From Begonia masoniana (taxonomy: Eukaryota; Streptophyta; Magnoliopsida; Cucurbitales; Begoniaceae): a stretch of 64,000 bases of DNA. The stretch lies in the NCBI GenBank assembly GCA_022432975.1, contig CM039508.1, forward strand, positions 31,762,433 through 31,826,432. Reading direction: 5' to 3'. This document shows, one piece after another, positions 9,853-20,416 of this stretch. The translations under genes were made by a program, and so were the position numbers. The notes under the pieces are model-generated. The model did not search any database, was not told the origin of the DNA, and saw only the letters and a program-made list of their open reading frames with translations. Positions within the stretch are counted from its first letter, which is position 1. Each line of letters begins with the position of its first letter.

Positions 9853-9864
9853 TAGTATCAGAGC
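9853..9864 (+). other. Primer-binding site of CRM-like element
   Basis: TAGTATCAGAGC, one mismatch from the tRNA-Met complement TGGTATCAGAGC, two bases after the LTR. Confidence 0.85.
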
Positions 9865-10330
9865 GAAGGTTCTTCGATTCAGAGAAGCTATCTTTATCGT
9901 TCTCATTATTTTCTTTGTCTCTTATCCACAAAACCTTTTGATTATTTTACTTTCGCTTTTAGTTCAAAAAAAAAAAGCCTAAAGATTCAAAAAAAAAATT
10001 TGTAAGAACACCTCATTAGTATCGAGGGTTCACAATCGGAAACTATTCAAGCTTCTCAAAACGTTATATCTAGAGATCGATTCTAGCAAACACCTTTAGT
10101 GGTTTGACTTTAATCTATTCTCGAAAGTTGGATCTTAAGTTTGAAAGTTTGAAATTTTCAAGTTGCACTTGTTGGATTGCATATTGATTGGGTTCTAACT
10201 TTAAGAGCCTAAAGAAGAGATTGAGTGGTAAAAGATAAGAGTGTGAGAATATCTTATAAAAGTCAAAATTTCGAGCGAAACACGAGTGGAGTGACATTAA
10301 ACGAGTGTCAACACGTGTGGGAGAGTAGAG
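9865..10330 (+). other. CRM-like untranslated leader
   Basis: No coding homology seen. This is the gap between the primer site and the 28-bp tandem array. Such gypsy leaders normally hold packaging signals, but none can be identified by eye. Confidence 0.6.
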
Positions 10331-10335
10331 GTCCA

Positions 10336-11000
10336 TTTAAATTTTTGCATTTCAATTCAATTTTTTGAATTTCTATATTTCAATTCTGTCATTTAAATTT
10401 CTTCATTTCAATTTAGTCATTTGAATTTCTGCATTTCAATTCAGTCATTTAAATTTCCGCATCTCAATTCAGTCATTTAAATTTTTGCATTTCAATTCAA
10501 TCATTTAAATTTTTGCATTTCAATTCAGTCATTTAAATTTTTGCATTTCAATTCAGTCATTTAAATTTTTGCATTTCAATTCAGTCATTTAAATTTTTGC
10601 ATTTCAATTCAGTCATTTAAATTTTTGCATTTCAATTCAGTCATTTAAATTTTTGCATTTCAATTCAATTTTTTGAATTTCTATATTTCAATTCTGTCAT
10701 TTAAATTTTTGCATTTCAATTCAGTCATTTAAATTTTTGCATTTCAATTCAGTCATTTAAATTTTTGCATTTCAATTCAGTCATTTAAATTTTTGCATTT
10801 CAATTCAGTCATTTAAATTTTTGCATTTCAATTCAGTCATTTAAATTTTTGCATTTCAATTCAGTCATTTAAATTTTTGCATTTCAATTTAGTCATTTGA
10901 ATTTCTGCATTTCAATTCAGTCATTTAAATTTCCGCATCTCAATTCAGTCATTTAAATTTTTGCATTTCAATTCAATCATTTAGATTTCTATAAATTCAA
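10336..11000 (+). repeat. 28-bp tandem array in CRM-like leader
   Basis: About 24 copies of ATTTCAATTCAGTC followed by ATTTAAATTTTTGC. Most inner copies are identical. A variant block (CAATTTTTTGAATTTCTATA) occurs at both about 10360 and 10665, and a GAATTTCTGC/TTTCCGCATC variant occurs at both about 10425 and 10905, so several copies were duplicated as a block. It ends about 45 bp before gag. Confidence 0.95.
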
Positions 11001-11050
11001 ATTTTGCAATTTACCTTTTGCGTTATTTATTAAAAAAAAAATTCAGAATC

Positions 11051-12534
11051 ATGAGCGGAGAGGAGAATGAAATTGATATAACGATGTTCATGAGGGATAT
11101 ACAAGATCAATACGAGGCTCTTAATCGAAAGATGAAACGTTTGGAGATACCGTCACCTACAAATCCTCGTGGACGAAAGTTTGATAACTACTATGACCAC
11201 AATGAAAAGCAAAACCGAAAGGAAAGATACGATAGGAACGATCGAGAGGATGGAGATCTTAGCGATATCAAGGTCAACATCCTAGCCTTCTAAGGGAAAA
11301 GTGATTCCGAAGTCTATTTTGAATGGGAAAGAAAAGTCGTTTCTTTACTCGAGTATCGAAACTACACAGAGGAAAAAAAGGTTAGATTGGTCACAATGGA
11401 GTTTACCGATTATGCCAGCATCTGGTAGGATCAACTAGTCAAAACTCTGAGACGAAACGGAGAAAGCCCAATCCGCACATGGGAAAGTGTGAAGATAATA
11501 TTGAGAATAAAGGTACGTCCCATCATATTATTATGGGGATTTGTGTTAGAAAATTCAAGGCCTTACTCAAGGATATAAAAGTGTGGAGGAGTATTATAAA
11601 GAAATGGAGATGGCCATGATAAAAGCTGACGTTAACGAGGATAGAGAAGCCACGATGGCAAGGTTTGTGGGAGGACTTAATCGAGAAATTGCCGACATAG
11701 TAGATTTGCAACACTATTTGGACATGGAGGAATTACTACACATGGCGATCAAAATCAAACGACAACTAAATGCCAAGAAAAGTGCAAAGGTAAACAAGGC
11801 GTCAAATAGTTCATGGAAATCAAATTGGAAAAGAGAGAAGCCAAACCCAAGGGAGGACCACAAAGGGAAAATCATGGCTAATAAATTCAACCCACCGAAA
11901 GGAAAGAGCGAGGTTCCAACATTAACTCGGACTAGAGAAGTCAAGTGTTATCGATGCCAAGGAATTGGGTACATCGAATTGAATTGTCCCAATAAGCGTG
12001 CGATGGTCTTCTTAGAGAATGGCGATATAGAAAGTGTGAGTTCAAGCGATAACGAGATGCCATCACTCGAAGATTATAGTGATGTAGACGTGGAGGAGCC
12101 GGTCAAAGGAGATTTATTAGTCACAAGGAGAGCCTTAAGTGCACAAATTAAGGAGGATGACGACAAAGCCCAAAGGGAAAACATCTTTCATACTAGGTGT
12201 CATGTCAACAACAAGGTATGTAGCATGATCATCGATAGCGGAAGTTGCACTAACGTGGCTAGTGCGTTATTGGTCCAAAAGTTAAATTTGAAAATCAAGC
12301 GACACCCAAAGCCGTACAAATTGCAGTGGTTGAGCGATTGTGGCGAAATTAGAGTAACAAGACATGTAAATATCGCATTATCAATTGAGAAGTACAAAGA
12401 AGAGAATTTGTGTGACGTAGTGCCAATGCAAGCAACTCACATCCTATTTGGGAGACCATGGCAATATGATAGAACGTTAAGCATAACGGCTATAAAAATG
12501 AGTATTCGCTTACTCAAAATGGGAGGTTGTTAAT
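11051..12534 (+). pseudogene. CRM-like gag and protease
   Basis: Gag starts at MSGEENEIDI (ATG 11051). The capsid part continues with KVNILAF, YFEWERKVVSLLEY, KVRLVTMEFTDYASIW and, after frame changes near 11290 and 11580, YYKEMEMAMIKADV, ARFVGGLNREIADIV and LHMAIKIKRQL. The zinc knuckle is CYRCQGIGYIELNC: the His is Tyr, so zinc binding is doubtful. The aspartic protease keeps IIDSGSCTNVAS, YKLQWLSDCGEIRV, DVVPMQATHILFGRPWQYD. A frameshift near 12480 moves the protease tail into the next frame, followed by a Lys/Glu-rich stretch (12560-12850). Confidence 0.88.
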
Positions 12535-12870
12535 GCTAAAACCATTACCACCGTGGGAAGCAAGCTTGGATCAAGAGAGGATTTCCAAAGAGATTCAAAA
12601 TGATAAAAGCTTAAATGAAAAAAGTGGAAAAAATGATGAAAATGGCGTAGTAAAAAATTCAAGCTTGAAAGAAGAGAAGAAAAAAGGCGAAAAAGTTGAG
12701 ACAAAAAAGCCGAAGAGAGAAAAACCATAAATAAAGAGAGCAAAAAAGGGAAAGAGGAAGAAAATAAATTGGAGGAAGGGAGAAGAAACAAGGGAGAAGA
12801 GAGAAAAAAGAGTGGACTTGCGAGGAAAGGTGAGGAGATGATTTTGTTACTCACAAAGATGTTTATTTTT
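12535..12870 (+). pseudogene. CRM-like PR-RT linker, Lys/Glu rich
   Basis: After the protease frameshift the reading continues as LKPLPPWEASLDQER and then a long charged Lys/Glu/Asn tract, interrupted near 12730. This is the variable spacer between protease and RT. No catalytic domain. Confidence 0.6.
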
Positions 12871-12884
12871 CCACTAACGAACTG

Positions 12885-14321
12885 ATGAATTCTCTTCCCA
12901 TAAGTGTTATCTCTCTTTTGCAGGAATTTGAGGACATATTTCCAGAGAAATTACCTAAAGAAGTTCCCCCTCTTAGGGGAATCGAGCATCAAATCAATTT
13001 CATCCCCAGAGCGACGATCCTGAACGACCCCGCGTACCGAGGAAATCCAGAGGAAACCCAAGAAATTCAAAGACAAGTAGATGAGTTGGTAGAGAAAGGC
13101 CTAGTGAAGGAGAGTCTTAGCCCATGCTCGGTTCCGGTCCTATTGGTTCCAAAAAAGGATGGCACCTGGAGAATGTGCGTCGATTGTTGAGCGATAAATA
13201 AAATTACGGTAAAGTATCGACACCCTATTCCTCGCCTTGATGATATGCTTGATGAACTGTATGGTGCATATATATTTTCCAAAATTGATTTAAAGAACAG
13301 ATATTATCAAATTCGCATGAAACAAGGAGATGAATGGAAAACAGCTTTTAAAACAAAATATGGTCTTTATAAATGGTTGGTTATGCCGTTTGGACCATCT
13401 AATGCACCGAGCACGTTTATGAGATTGATGAATCATATTTTAAGACAATTTATTAGAAAATTTGTTGTGGTCTACTTTGATGATATTTTGGTGTATAGTA
13501 AGTCACTTGATGAACATATTAAGCATTTGAGATCCGTATTTAGTGTGTTAAAATCAAATCTATTGTATGCTAATATTAAAAAGTGTACCTTTTGCATGGA
13601 ATCTGTAGTTTTCCTCGGTTTTGTAGTTAGCTCAAAGGGAGTATCCGTGGATGAGGAAAAGATAAGAGTAATTAAGGAATAACCCACACCAAAGAACGCA
13701 AATGAGGTACGTTGTTTTCACGGCTTGGCTAGCTTTTATAGGTGATTTGTGAGAAACTTTAGCACTATTGTGGCACCTATGAATGAATTAGTTAAAAATA
13801 ATGTTGCATTTAACTGGATCGAAGTACATGAAAAAACGTTTAATTTGTTAAAAGAGAAACTAACTAATGCTCCTCTTCTAGTTTTACCAAATTTTAATAA
13901 AACATTTGAAATCGAATGTGATGCATCGGGAAAGGAAATTGGAGGTGTTTTGATGCAGGAAATGAATCCGATTGCTTACTTCAGTGAAAAGCTTAGTGGA
14001 GCGGCATTAAATTATCCAACATACGACAAGGAACTCTATGCTTTGATAAGGACGTTACAAACATGGCAACACTACTTGTGGCCCAAGGAGTTTATTATTC
14101 ATTCTGATCACGAGAGTTTGAAGCACTTAAAGTCGCAAGGTAAATTGCACAAGAGACATGCCAAGTGGATGGAATTCATCGAGACCTTTCCATATGTGAT
14201 CCATTACAGAAAAGGTAAGGACAACATAGTCGCTGATGTGTTGTCAAAGAGGTACGTTTTAATCACGTCTCTACAATCTAAATTGTTAGGATTTGAATTT
14301 ATTAAGGATTTGTATGAATGA
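12885..14321 (+). pseudogene. CRM-like reverse transcriptase and RNase H
   Basis: RT starts after LLQEFEDIFPEKLPKEVPPL. It has LVPKKDGTWRMCVDC, then a stop at 13187 where the Arg codon CGA has become TGA. The rest of the palm is open ([24 protein letters not shown], catalytic [21 protein letters not shown]). Two tryptophans are stops (TAA at 13681, TGA near 13743). RNase H is continuous from 13749: [58 protein letters not shown], with catalytic Asp/Glu in place. The YFDD box is intact although the frame is broken. Confidence 0.9.
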
Positions 14322-15240
14322 GACATAGATTTTTGTCATGTATGGAGATATTGTGAGAAAGTTGCATGTGCTGATTATTATAGACATGATGGGTATTTAT
14401 TTCGAAAAGATAAACTTTGCATACCTAAATGTTCATTACATGAGTTGCTTGTTAGAGAAACACATGGTGGAGGATTAATGGGACACTTCAGAATTGGCAA
14501 AACTTTGAATGTCTTGATAGAACATTTCTTTTGGCAAAAATAAAGCATGATGTTATAATTATTTGTGAAAGATGCATTGAATGTAGGAAGACAATGTCAA
14601 AGATCAAACCATATGGATTGTATAGTCCTTTACCTGTGCCCGAGCACCCTTGGATGGATATTTCCATGGACTTTGTGTTAGGTTTACCAAAAACACAAAG
14701 AGGTAAGGATAATATTTTTGTGGTTGTTGATCGATTTAGTAAAATGGCACACTTTATAGCATGTTTTAAAACTAATGATGATACACATATAGCAGATTTA
14801 TTTTTTAAAGAAATTGTGCATTTACATGGATTACCTAGAACAATTGTTAGTGATAGAGATGTGAAGTTTCTAAGTCACTTTTGGTTGATTTAAATGGAAA
14901 AAGAAAAGTTGAATTTGTAAGGGAATTACACGCGAAGGTTCGGGAAAACATCATACAAAAGAACGAGCACTATGCGTGACAAGCCAACAAGAGTAGAAAA
15001 GAAATCATCTTTGAACCCGGAGATTAGGTTTGGGTGCATCTACAAAAGGAGAGATTTGCGGAGTGAAGAAAGAATAAGTTACAACCGCGAGGAGACGGTC
15101 CTTTCCAAGTGTTGGAACGCATCAACGACAATGCTTACAAGATTGACTTACCGAGCAAATATGGTAATGTAAGTGCTACTTTTAATGTTAGTGACTTATC
15201 TTTGTTTGATGCAGATTCGAGGACGAATCTTTTCTAAGAA
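14322..15240 (+). pseudogene. CRM-like integrase with internal deletion
   Basis: The zinc-binding part is weak ([20 protein letters not shown]). The catalytic core is open at 14531-14893: [17 protein letters not shown] (first Asp), [28 protein letters not shown] (second Asp). Directly after HFW the sequence jumps to NGKRKVEFVRELHAKV (about 14893), a C-terminal segment. Roughly 80 residues are gone, including the third catalytic residue (Glu) and the QTDGQ block. The tail continues to SATFNVSDLS at about 15195 and stops at the polypurine tract. Integration activity is impossible. Confidence 0.85.
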
Positions 15241-15248
15241 GGAGGAAA
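15236..15248 (+). other. Polypurine tract, CRM-like
   Basis: AAGAAGGAGGAAA immediately upstream of the right LTR. Confidence 0.8.
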
Positions 15249-16137
15249 TGTTGTAGTCAAAGGAGCAACCAAGGACAATCAAGAAGCAATAGCGAGCCAA
15301 GATCCATTGATGAACATAAGAGGACCAATGTCGAGATCAAGAACAAAAAAAATAAAAAAAAGACTACAAATTTTAATCAAAGACATCTAAGAAAAGGAAT
15401 CATCACAAGATGTGTAACAAGCCATAATATTACTAAGTGTTGACGAAGAAGCAAAGATTGGAAAAGAAGCCCAGAACGAAGCCCAAAACATAAGAGATGT
15501 CTCAAAAATAAAAACTTCCCACATTATGGCCCAATATGTCACTACTCTATCCCAAGAGTTTTTAACTTCAAAGTTCTTACAAGTGTCACATTATTGGGCT
15601 AGACCCACAATCTGAATTAAACTTGGGGCTCATGCTAATTAAATCTAATTTCTACGGTCACCATCCACTTGCACCACTTTTCAAATTACAATTTTCCTTT
15701 TCTTGTTTTTAGAAACTTTCTTATTATCTAATTAAGATATTTTATCAGTTCTAATTATGTTATTACTTTATTAAATTTATACCTTTACCTATTTAAGGGA
15801 GGCTTGTAATAGACTTTGGGAAATTTTGAATTAATTGATTTTTTACGAAGCTTTTTCTTTGAGGTGAGATCCTTATAATTCTCTTCTTAAGTTCTTGGAT
15901 TAGAACTTGATCTTCTTCAAGTGTATTCTTGAAAAGATCAAAATTGATAGCTTAGGTTCAACCAACAAGTTTAGTTCGGGTCTAACTATTTTTCTGATAT
16001 CTTCGGTTCTATTGCTAACTTTCGATTGGGGTCAAGTTCCTTCTTCTTGTTCTTTCGAATAAATAAAAGCTTTATTCCCTTTGAATTACGTATTGCGTGT
16101 TGGGTCTAAGATCTCTCATATCTTAGGTTTCACATCA
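15249..16137 (+). repeat. CRM-like 3' LTR
   Basis: 889 bp, TGTTGTAGTC to CACATCA. Compared with the left LTR it has a small internal duplication (GAAGCCCAGAACGAAGCCC, near 15463) and scattered substitutions, so the insertion is not very young. Confidence 0.9.
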
Positions 16138-16142
16138 CTATG

Positions 16143-17330
16143 TCAACAAAAAGAAAGGAAACGTCACTTTTGGCAGAAATCAAAAAGGAAAAATAGTTGG
16201 CATTGGTAACATATGTATCGACAGTAACCCTATAATTGAGAATGTTTTATTAGTTGAAGGTTTAAAACATAATTTGCTAAAGCATTAGTCAATTGTGTGA
16301 TAAAAGATATAAAGTTATTTTTAAATCAAAATCATGTGTAATTAAAGATAGCTCAAGTAGTAAAATTTTGTTTGTTGGCTATAGAGAAGAAAATGTGTAC
16401 ACGATTGATTTAGATAATATTGAATGTTTTGATAGAGGACTTCCAAAAATATCATTTGACAAGGATAGAGTTTATGATGCTTGTGAATTGGGCAAGCAAA
16501 CCAAAATCTCTTTTGCCTCAAAGAAGGTGTCACAACTTCAAAGTCTCTACAATTACTTTACATGGACCTTTTTGGTCATTCAAACATTGCTAGTCTAGGA
16601 GGCAAACATTATGCCTTTGTCATTGTAGATGATTTCTCTAGGTTCACTTGGGAGTTCTTTCTAAAGTCAAATGATGAAACTTTTGACATCTTCTCTAGCT
16701 TTAGGAAGAAAGTTCAAAATGAAAATGATCTTGCCATTGTTTCTGTTCGTAGTGATCATGGTGGAGAATTTGAAAATGAGAAATTTGAACTTTTATTCTC
16801 AAACATGGAATTGAGCATAACTTTTCTTCTTTTAGAACCCCTCAACAAAATGGAGTTGTTGAGAGGAAAAATAGGTCTCTCCAAGAGCTTGCTAGGACCA
16901 TGCTCAATGAAAACTCACTTCCAAAATATTTTTGGGTGGAAGCTGTGGGTACGGTTTGTTATGTGCTAAACTGGGTCTCCATAAGACCTATCCTTGAGAA
17001 AACTTCCTATGAACTTTGAAATGATAAAATTCCTAGTGTTAAGTATTCTAGAGCCTCTGGTTGTAAATGTTTCATTCTCAACACCAAGGACAATTTGGGA
17101 AAACTTGAATCCAAAACGGATCTTAGAATATTCCTTGGATATTCATTAACTAGTAAAGCATATAGAGTGTTTAACAAAAGGACACTAGTTGTAGAAGAAT
17201 CCATTCATGTCAATTTTGATGAGACCTCTCAATCTACAATAAATGTGGAAAGGGATGACGTTTTAGAAATGCAAATGGATTATCTCTCTCTAGGCGATCA
17301 AGTTGAAACCATTTAAGGAGAAACCTTCAT
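16143..17330 (+). pseudogene. SIRE-1 protease end and integrase
   Basis: The protease continues with NKKKGNVTFG and KGKIVGIGNI, then the pre-integrase block CDKRYKVIFKSKSCVIKD and VYTIDLDNIE. The zinc-binding H-H pair of integrase is gone with a short deletion near 16430, while CELGKQ keeps one Cys. Catalytic core: LHMDLFGHSN (first Asp, 16562), FVIVDDFSRFTWEFF, VRSDHGGEFENEKFE (second Asp). The third segment is frame-shifted from about 16830 (LNKMELLRGKIGLSK). The C-terminal part includes LGKLESKTDLRIFLGYS and VEESIHVNFDE. Broken by several stops. Confidence 0.85.
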
Positions 17331-18818
17331 AGATTCTCCATCAAAATCTCTTGAAATTGTTCCAATCAAGGATGCAAATGATGTTCTTCCTAGGGATTGG
17401 AAATTTGTCAAAAGTCATCCCATAGATGAAGTTCTAGATAATCCTTCCTTAGGAGTCAAAACTAGAGCTTCCTTAGAAATATATGTGCAAATATAACATT
17501 TATATCTCAAATTGAACCAAATAAATTTGAAGAAGTCGAATTGGATGAAAATTGGATTATAGCCATGCAAGAAGAGCTAAACTAATTCGAACGGACCAAT
17601 GTATTAGAACTTGTTCCAAGACTTAAAGACCATCTCATTATAGGAACAAAATGAGTGTTTAAGAACAAGATGGACGAAAATAGAATTATTGTAAGGAATA
17701 AGGATACATTTGTTGCCAAGTGGTACAACAAAAAAAAAGGAATAGATTTCGAAGAAACCTTTGCCCCCGTAGCTAGACTAGAATCTATTAGGATGCCCTT
17801 AGTATTGGCTTGCTACAAAAACTTCACTCTCTTCCAAATAGATGTTAAGAGTGTCTTTTTAAATGGTTATATCTCGGAATAAGTTTATGTAGAGCAACAT
17901 TTTGGGTTTGAAGTCTATGACAAACTTGACCATGTATATAAGCTTAAGAAAGCTTTATATGGACTTAAACATGCCCCTAGAGTTTGATATGATAGGTTGA
18001 AGAATTTTCTTATGGAAAGAAACTTTAAAAAGAGTAATATCGATTCAACCTTGTTTATTATGCAAAAAGGGGATGATTTGCTCATTGTGCAAGTATACGT
18101 AGATGACATCATATTTAGCTCAACAAATGTCTCACTTTGTGATGAATTTGCATCTCTAATGCAAAGTAAATTTGAAATGAGTATGATGGGGGAATTAAAA
18201 TTTTTCTTAGGATTGCAAATAAAGCAAACTCCCGATGATATATTTTTAAATCAAGAAAAATATATCAAAAATCTCTTAAAGAAGTTTGGATTGAATTCTT
18301 TCAAACCATCTAGAACTCCCATGAGCACAACTACGAAATTGGATAAAGATGAAAATGAGATAAGTGTAGATATCAAGAAATATAGAGGTATGATTGGATT
18401 TCTATAATACTTAACGGCTAGTAGGCCTGATATCCTATTTAGTGTGTGCTTATGTGTTAGGTTTCAAGCATCCCCTAAGGAATCTTACTTAAATGCGGTT
18501 AAGAGAATATTCAAATACCTAAGTGGCACCTATGATTTAAGATTATGGTATCCAAAAGGTACATCTTTTAATCTAGTAGGATATTCCGACTCTGATGATA
18601 CCAAAAATCTTATAGATAGAAAAAGCACTAGTGGAACGTGCCAATATCTAGGTGAATCTCTCGTGTCTTGGTACTCAAAGAAATAAAATTCCGTAGCACT
18701 TTCAACGGCTGAAAGCGAATATATCACCGCCGAAAGTTGTTGTGCTCAAATGCTTTGGATGAAGGAAACATTAGAGGACTACAATCTATTCTATGATAGG
18801 ATACTGATTAGATGTGAT
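17331..18818 (+). pseudogene. SIRE-1 reverse transcriptase and RNase H start
   Basis: Copia RT with [44 protein letters not shown] (stop at 17880), KKALYGLKHAPR, the catalytic VYVDDIIFSS (about 18093), MSMMGELKFFLGLQI, then RNase H pieces IFKYLSGTYDLRLWYP, GYSDSDDTKNLIDRKSTSG, SLVSWYSKK (stop at 18684) and LWMKETLEDYNLFYDR. It is cut at IRCDNT by SIRE-2 and resumes at 28766. Stops include TGG or CAG/CAA-derived codons. YVDD is intact but no full-length protein is possible. Confidence 0.88.
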
Positions 18819-19293
18819 AATACTGTAGGATCGTGATTGTCTAAGAGGGGGTGAATTAGACTTTTTAATTTAATTTCTTAATCTAATTATTTTCTCTCTT
18901 CGTATGCAAATACACAGTAATGGCAAACGATCAAGCAAGTCAAAGTAAAAGAGAGAGAGAAAAATAACACCAGAGTTTTTAATGTCGTTCGGCCAAACTT
19001 GTCTATGTCCACGCTCCAAGGCTCCCCCTTGAAGATTCTTTCCTTTTCGTCAGAGAAAAAACTTGATTGGACTTCACGGGTGCCAATCAACTGCCTTTAC
19101 ACTTTGATTGAACTTCACGAATCATTGCCTTTACACTTTTCACAAGATGAAAAATATCGAGCACAAGGATCACACTCTCCAGATAAAAACTCAAGTTTTA
19201 GGGCAGAGAGATGTAAACGATTGTAGAGGCTTTTTGCTCGCGAGAGTTGATTGTGAGAATTGGCAAAAGTTCTTCCATCGAGCTACTGTTCTT

Positions 19294-19303
19294 CCTTTTA
19301 TAC
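19294..19303 (-). promoter_or_regulatory. TATA box of SIRE-2 3' LTR
   Basis: Element-sense GTATAAAAGG, about 240 bp downstream of the GTGGACGAC array. The same sequence occurs at 27998-28007 in the 5' LTR. Confidence 0.6.
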
Positions 19304-19499
19304 TCTCTTCTGTAATCTGCTTCGCGTCTGTAATCTCCTTTAAAAAATATGACCGTTGTGAGTAGTCCGTACGCAGAAAAATAGCCGTTTGAATTTTGGT
19401 GTCACTATCGCTCGCGGTCTTTAAAGTCTGGCATTGAGACTTTGGACGATTGAGCTTTGCTTTGGTTTGAATACTTTGGATGATGAAACTGTGGACAAG

Positions 19500-19810
19500 T
19501 ACTTTGGACAATGATGCTATGGACAAGTACTTTTGGACGACAACGTTTCTCTTTTAAACTGTGGACGACAGCGTCTTTCTTTTAAGCGTGGACGACAGCG
19601 TCTTTCCTTTGAGCGTGGACGACTGCGTCTTCCCTTTGAGCGTAGACGACTGCGCCTTTCCTTTGAGCGTGGACGACTGCGTCTTTGGACGTTTACATCT
19701 TTCTCTGTTTTCTTTTCTCGTGGACGATTGATTATAATACTTTAACTTTGGACAACTGATTTCATCTTGACTGTGGACGATTGATTTTGACTATCTTTGG
19801 ACGATTGATT
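19500..19810. repeat. GTGGACGAC array in SIRE-2 U3
   Basis: About six 27-bp units GTGGACGACNGCGTCTTTCC plus TTTGAGC, flanked by looser TTGGACGATTGA and GTGGACAAGTACTTTGGAC copies. Repeated in the other LTR at 28185-28515. Short ORFs across it are low-complexity artefacts. Confidence 0.9.
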
Positions 19811-20057
19811 TCCACAGACTATTAACACTTAGCCAAAATTCATTAGAAAACATAATACCATTTTCAAAGGAAATTTCCAGATAAATGCAATAAACATAAT
19901 AAATCAATTATCCAGTTCGTAAATTTCATATTACTCATGCTCATCAGTTTATATATTACTTATTAAACTTAATTAACAATTTACTCGTTTCATATTAATC
20001 ATAATAATCAAAAACTTAATCATAAAAAATAGTTACTTAAATGCATTTAAGTTAACA

Positions 20058-20073
20058 ATCTCCCCATTTTGGA
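20058..20073 (-). other. SIRE-2 polypurine tract
   Basis: The plus strand reads ATCTCCCCATTTTGG; in element sense CCAAAATGGGGAGAT abuts the LTR start. A second tract with the same core (AAAGGGGGAGAT) lies at 20201-20213. Confidence 0.8.
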
Positions 20074-20416
20074 TGATGACAAATATATATAATGATTAAC
20101 TATGTTCTCTCCCATAATAATCTCTGAATCATAAATAACTTCGCTAACTCCCCCATACTCTATGCATGCAACCAAATAAATAATTTATCATTCCATATCT
20201 ATCTCCCCCTTTGACATTATAAAAAACACAGAAAGAAGAAATGACATTCAGCACAGCAGAGATAACAAGCATAGGGTGAATAAAAGAAATATCATAAAAA
20301 GAAATCAGTCACAGTGTTTAAAAAAAAAATATACTGAGTTCTCGGGAGAGGAAGAAGTATTCTAGCCTAGAAGATCCCTAATGGAGTAAGGAAAGCATCC
20401 TGAAGAGATGGAAATC
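20074..20416 (-). other. SIRE-2 3' non-coding region
   Basis: AT-rich, no coding signal. Holds the extra polypurine-like tract at 20201-20213. It lies between the third ORF and the 3' LTR. Confidence 0.6.

Larger units (their letters stand above)
8974..16137 (+). mobile_element. CRM-like Ty3/gypsy retrotransposon
   Basis: 7164 bp, LTRs of 877 and 889 bp, target duplication CTATG (8969-8973 and 16138-16142), PBS after the left LTR and a purine tract before the right one. Domain order gag-PR-RT-RH-INT. RT/RH motifs ([35 protein letters not shown]) and the pol end SATFNVSDLS match what I know of CRM-type chromoviruses, whose length and LTR size also fit. Reina would be the alternative. It has lost part of integrase and carries stops. 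Confidence 0.88.
18824..20057 (-). repeat. SIRE-2 3' LTR
   Basis: Partner of 27525-28760. In element sense: TGTTAACTTAAATG start, U3 with the CGTCCAC array, TATA, then a GATTGGCACCCGTGAA stem-loop, and an ATCCTACA end. One of the two stem-loops is damaged by a short deletion near 19110-19125. Confidence 0.93.

Noticed and set aside
12510..12854. 114-aa minus-strand Ser/Leu/Phe-rich ORF
   Set aside because: Shadow of the Lys/Glu-rich linker on the opposite strand.
19533..19745. Arg-rich repeat protein ORFs in the SIRE-2 LTR (also 28166-28441)
   Set aside because: 27-bp DNA repeat read in frame; it lies in U3 upstream of TATA and is not a gene.
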